DNA of 64,000 bases from Clostridium gasigenes (GTDB lineage: Bacteria; Bacillota; Clostridia; Clostridiales; Clostridiaceae), in assembly GCF_900104115.1 (NCBI RefSeq), contig NZ_FNJM01000003.1, positions 1 to 64,000 of the forward strand, read 5' to 3'. Below, in pieces: positions 63,799-64,000 of this stretch (position 1 is its first letter; every line of letters starts with the position of its first letter). The notes below the pieces were generated by a model that had not been told where the DNA came from, did no database searches, and saw only the letters and a list, made by a program, of their open reading frames with translations. Made by a program: the position numbers and the translations under genes.

Positions 63799-64000
63799 CT
63801 ATTTATCCATATTTATAACTTTTTTATTCTTTCTAAAATAATCTACGCCTGAAAGTATAGTTGCTATTACCGCTAATATTAATAATGTATTTGGTACATA
63901 TTTAAGAGTTGTTTCCATAAATACATTACCCACTACTAATGATGTAAGATATTTTGATGTACCTACACTAGCTTGTATTAATAAGGCTACTATTGCAATT
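63799..64000 (-). CDS. pgsA: phosphatidylglycerophosphate synthase, C-terminal part
   Basis: The last 66 residues of a gene that enters from the right edge. They read IVALLIQASVGTSKYLTSLV, then a transmembrane segment (YVPNTLLILAVIATILSGVDYF) and the basic end RKNKKVINMDK. The SGVDYFxKNK end next to recA is typical for PgsA, which joins CDP-diacylglycerol and glycerol 3-phosphate in the membrane. The CDP-alcohol phosphotransferase motif lies outside the window, so the call rests on tail and gene order. Confidence 0.8.
   Translation of the reverse strand, partial: IAIVALLIQASVGTSKYLTSLVVGNVFMETTLKYVPNTLLILAVIATILSGVDYFRKNKKVINMDK

Overview
The window is AT-rich DNA of an anaerobic, spore-forming member of the Firmicutes, most likely a Clostridium sensu stricto species. 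Strong AGGAGG ribosome sites, a spoVS gene, the pgsA-recA-rny-spoVS-ptsH order at the right end, a K+-dependent sodium-pumping pyrophosphatase and many clostridial families (DUF1847, DUF1097, DUF378, TraX, EcsC) all point that way. I cannot name the species.

Layout. 1-350: right end of an IS3-type element. 410-4108: DUF4177 protein, old yellow enzyme, a xylose-binding-like protein without export signal, and a PadR regulator with its membrane partner. 4388-17367: three tandem genes on the minus strand encoding giant Csp-like subtilisins, with seven protease modules in all, each with an intact Asp/His/Ser triad. 17715-23946: an SMC-like TIGR02677/02678/02680 operon of Wadjet/MksBEF type, without the expected DUF2399 nuclease-like partner. 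24145-30306: small accessory genes, including a second PadR pair, TraX, a DMT transporter, a cyclase and a lipoprotein. 30395-36726: YoaP-like acetyltransferase, a Mg2+ P-type ATPase under an M-box riboswitch with an extra 51-codon ORF in its leader, EcsC and a GH3 hexosaminidase. 36870-47375: DUF1097, HelD, aldo/keto reductase, an ABC exporter preceded by a leader peptide and alternative RNA pairings, HppA and a tocopherol-cyclase-like protein. 47532-51708: two MacB-type ABC transporters. 52017-54893: a decayed zone with a transposase, a MITE-like element, a LysR remnant and a nonsense-interrupted ORF. 55231-64000: PHP phosphatase, methyltransferase, purB, DUF378, ptsH, spoVS, rny, recA and the 3' end of pgsA.

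The most unusual signal is translational. All three protease genes have a strong Shine-Dalgarno sequence placed ideally before an in-frame AUA codon, and no AUG/GUG/UUG at a usable distance. In the middle gene, 116 codons that are clearly homologous to coding sequence lie upstream of the first conventional start. The second PadR gene has AUU exactly where its paralogue has AUG. The other highlights are the protease module array beside the incomplete SMC-type defence operon, the layered mgtA leader, and the three-armed leader of the ABC exporter.

All family calls come from reading the sequence; no database search was run.
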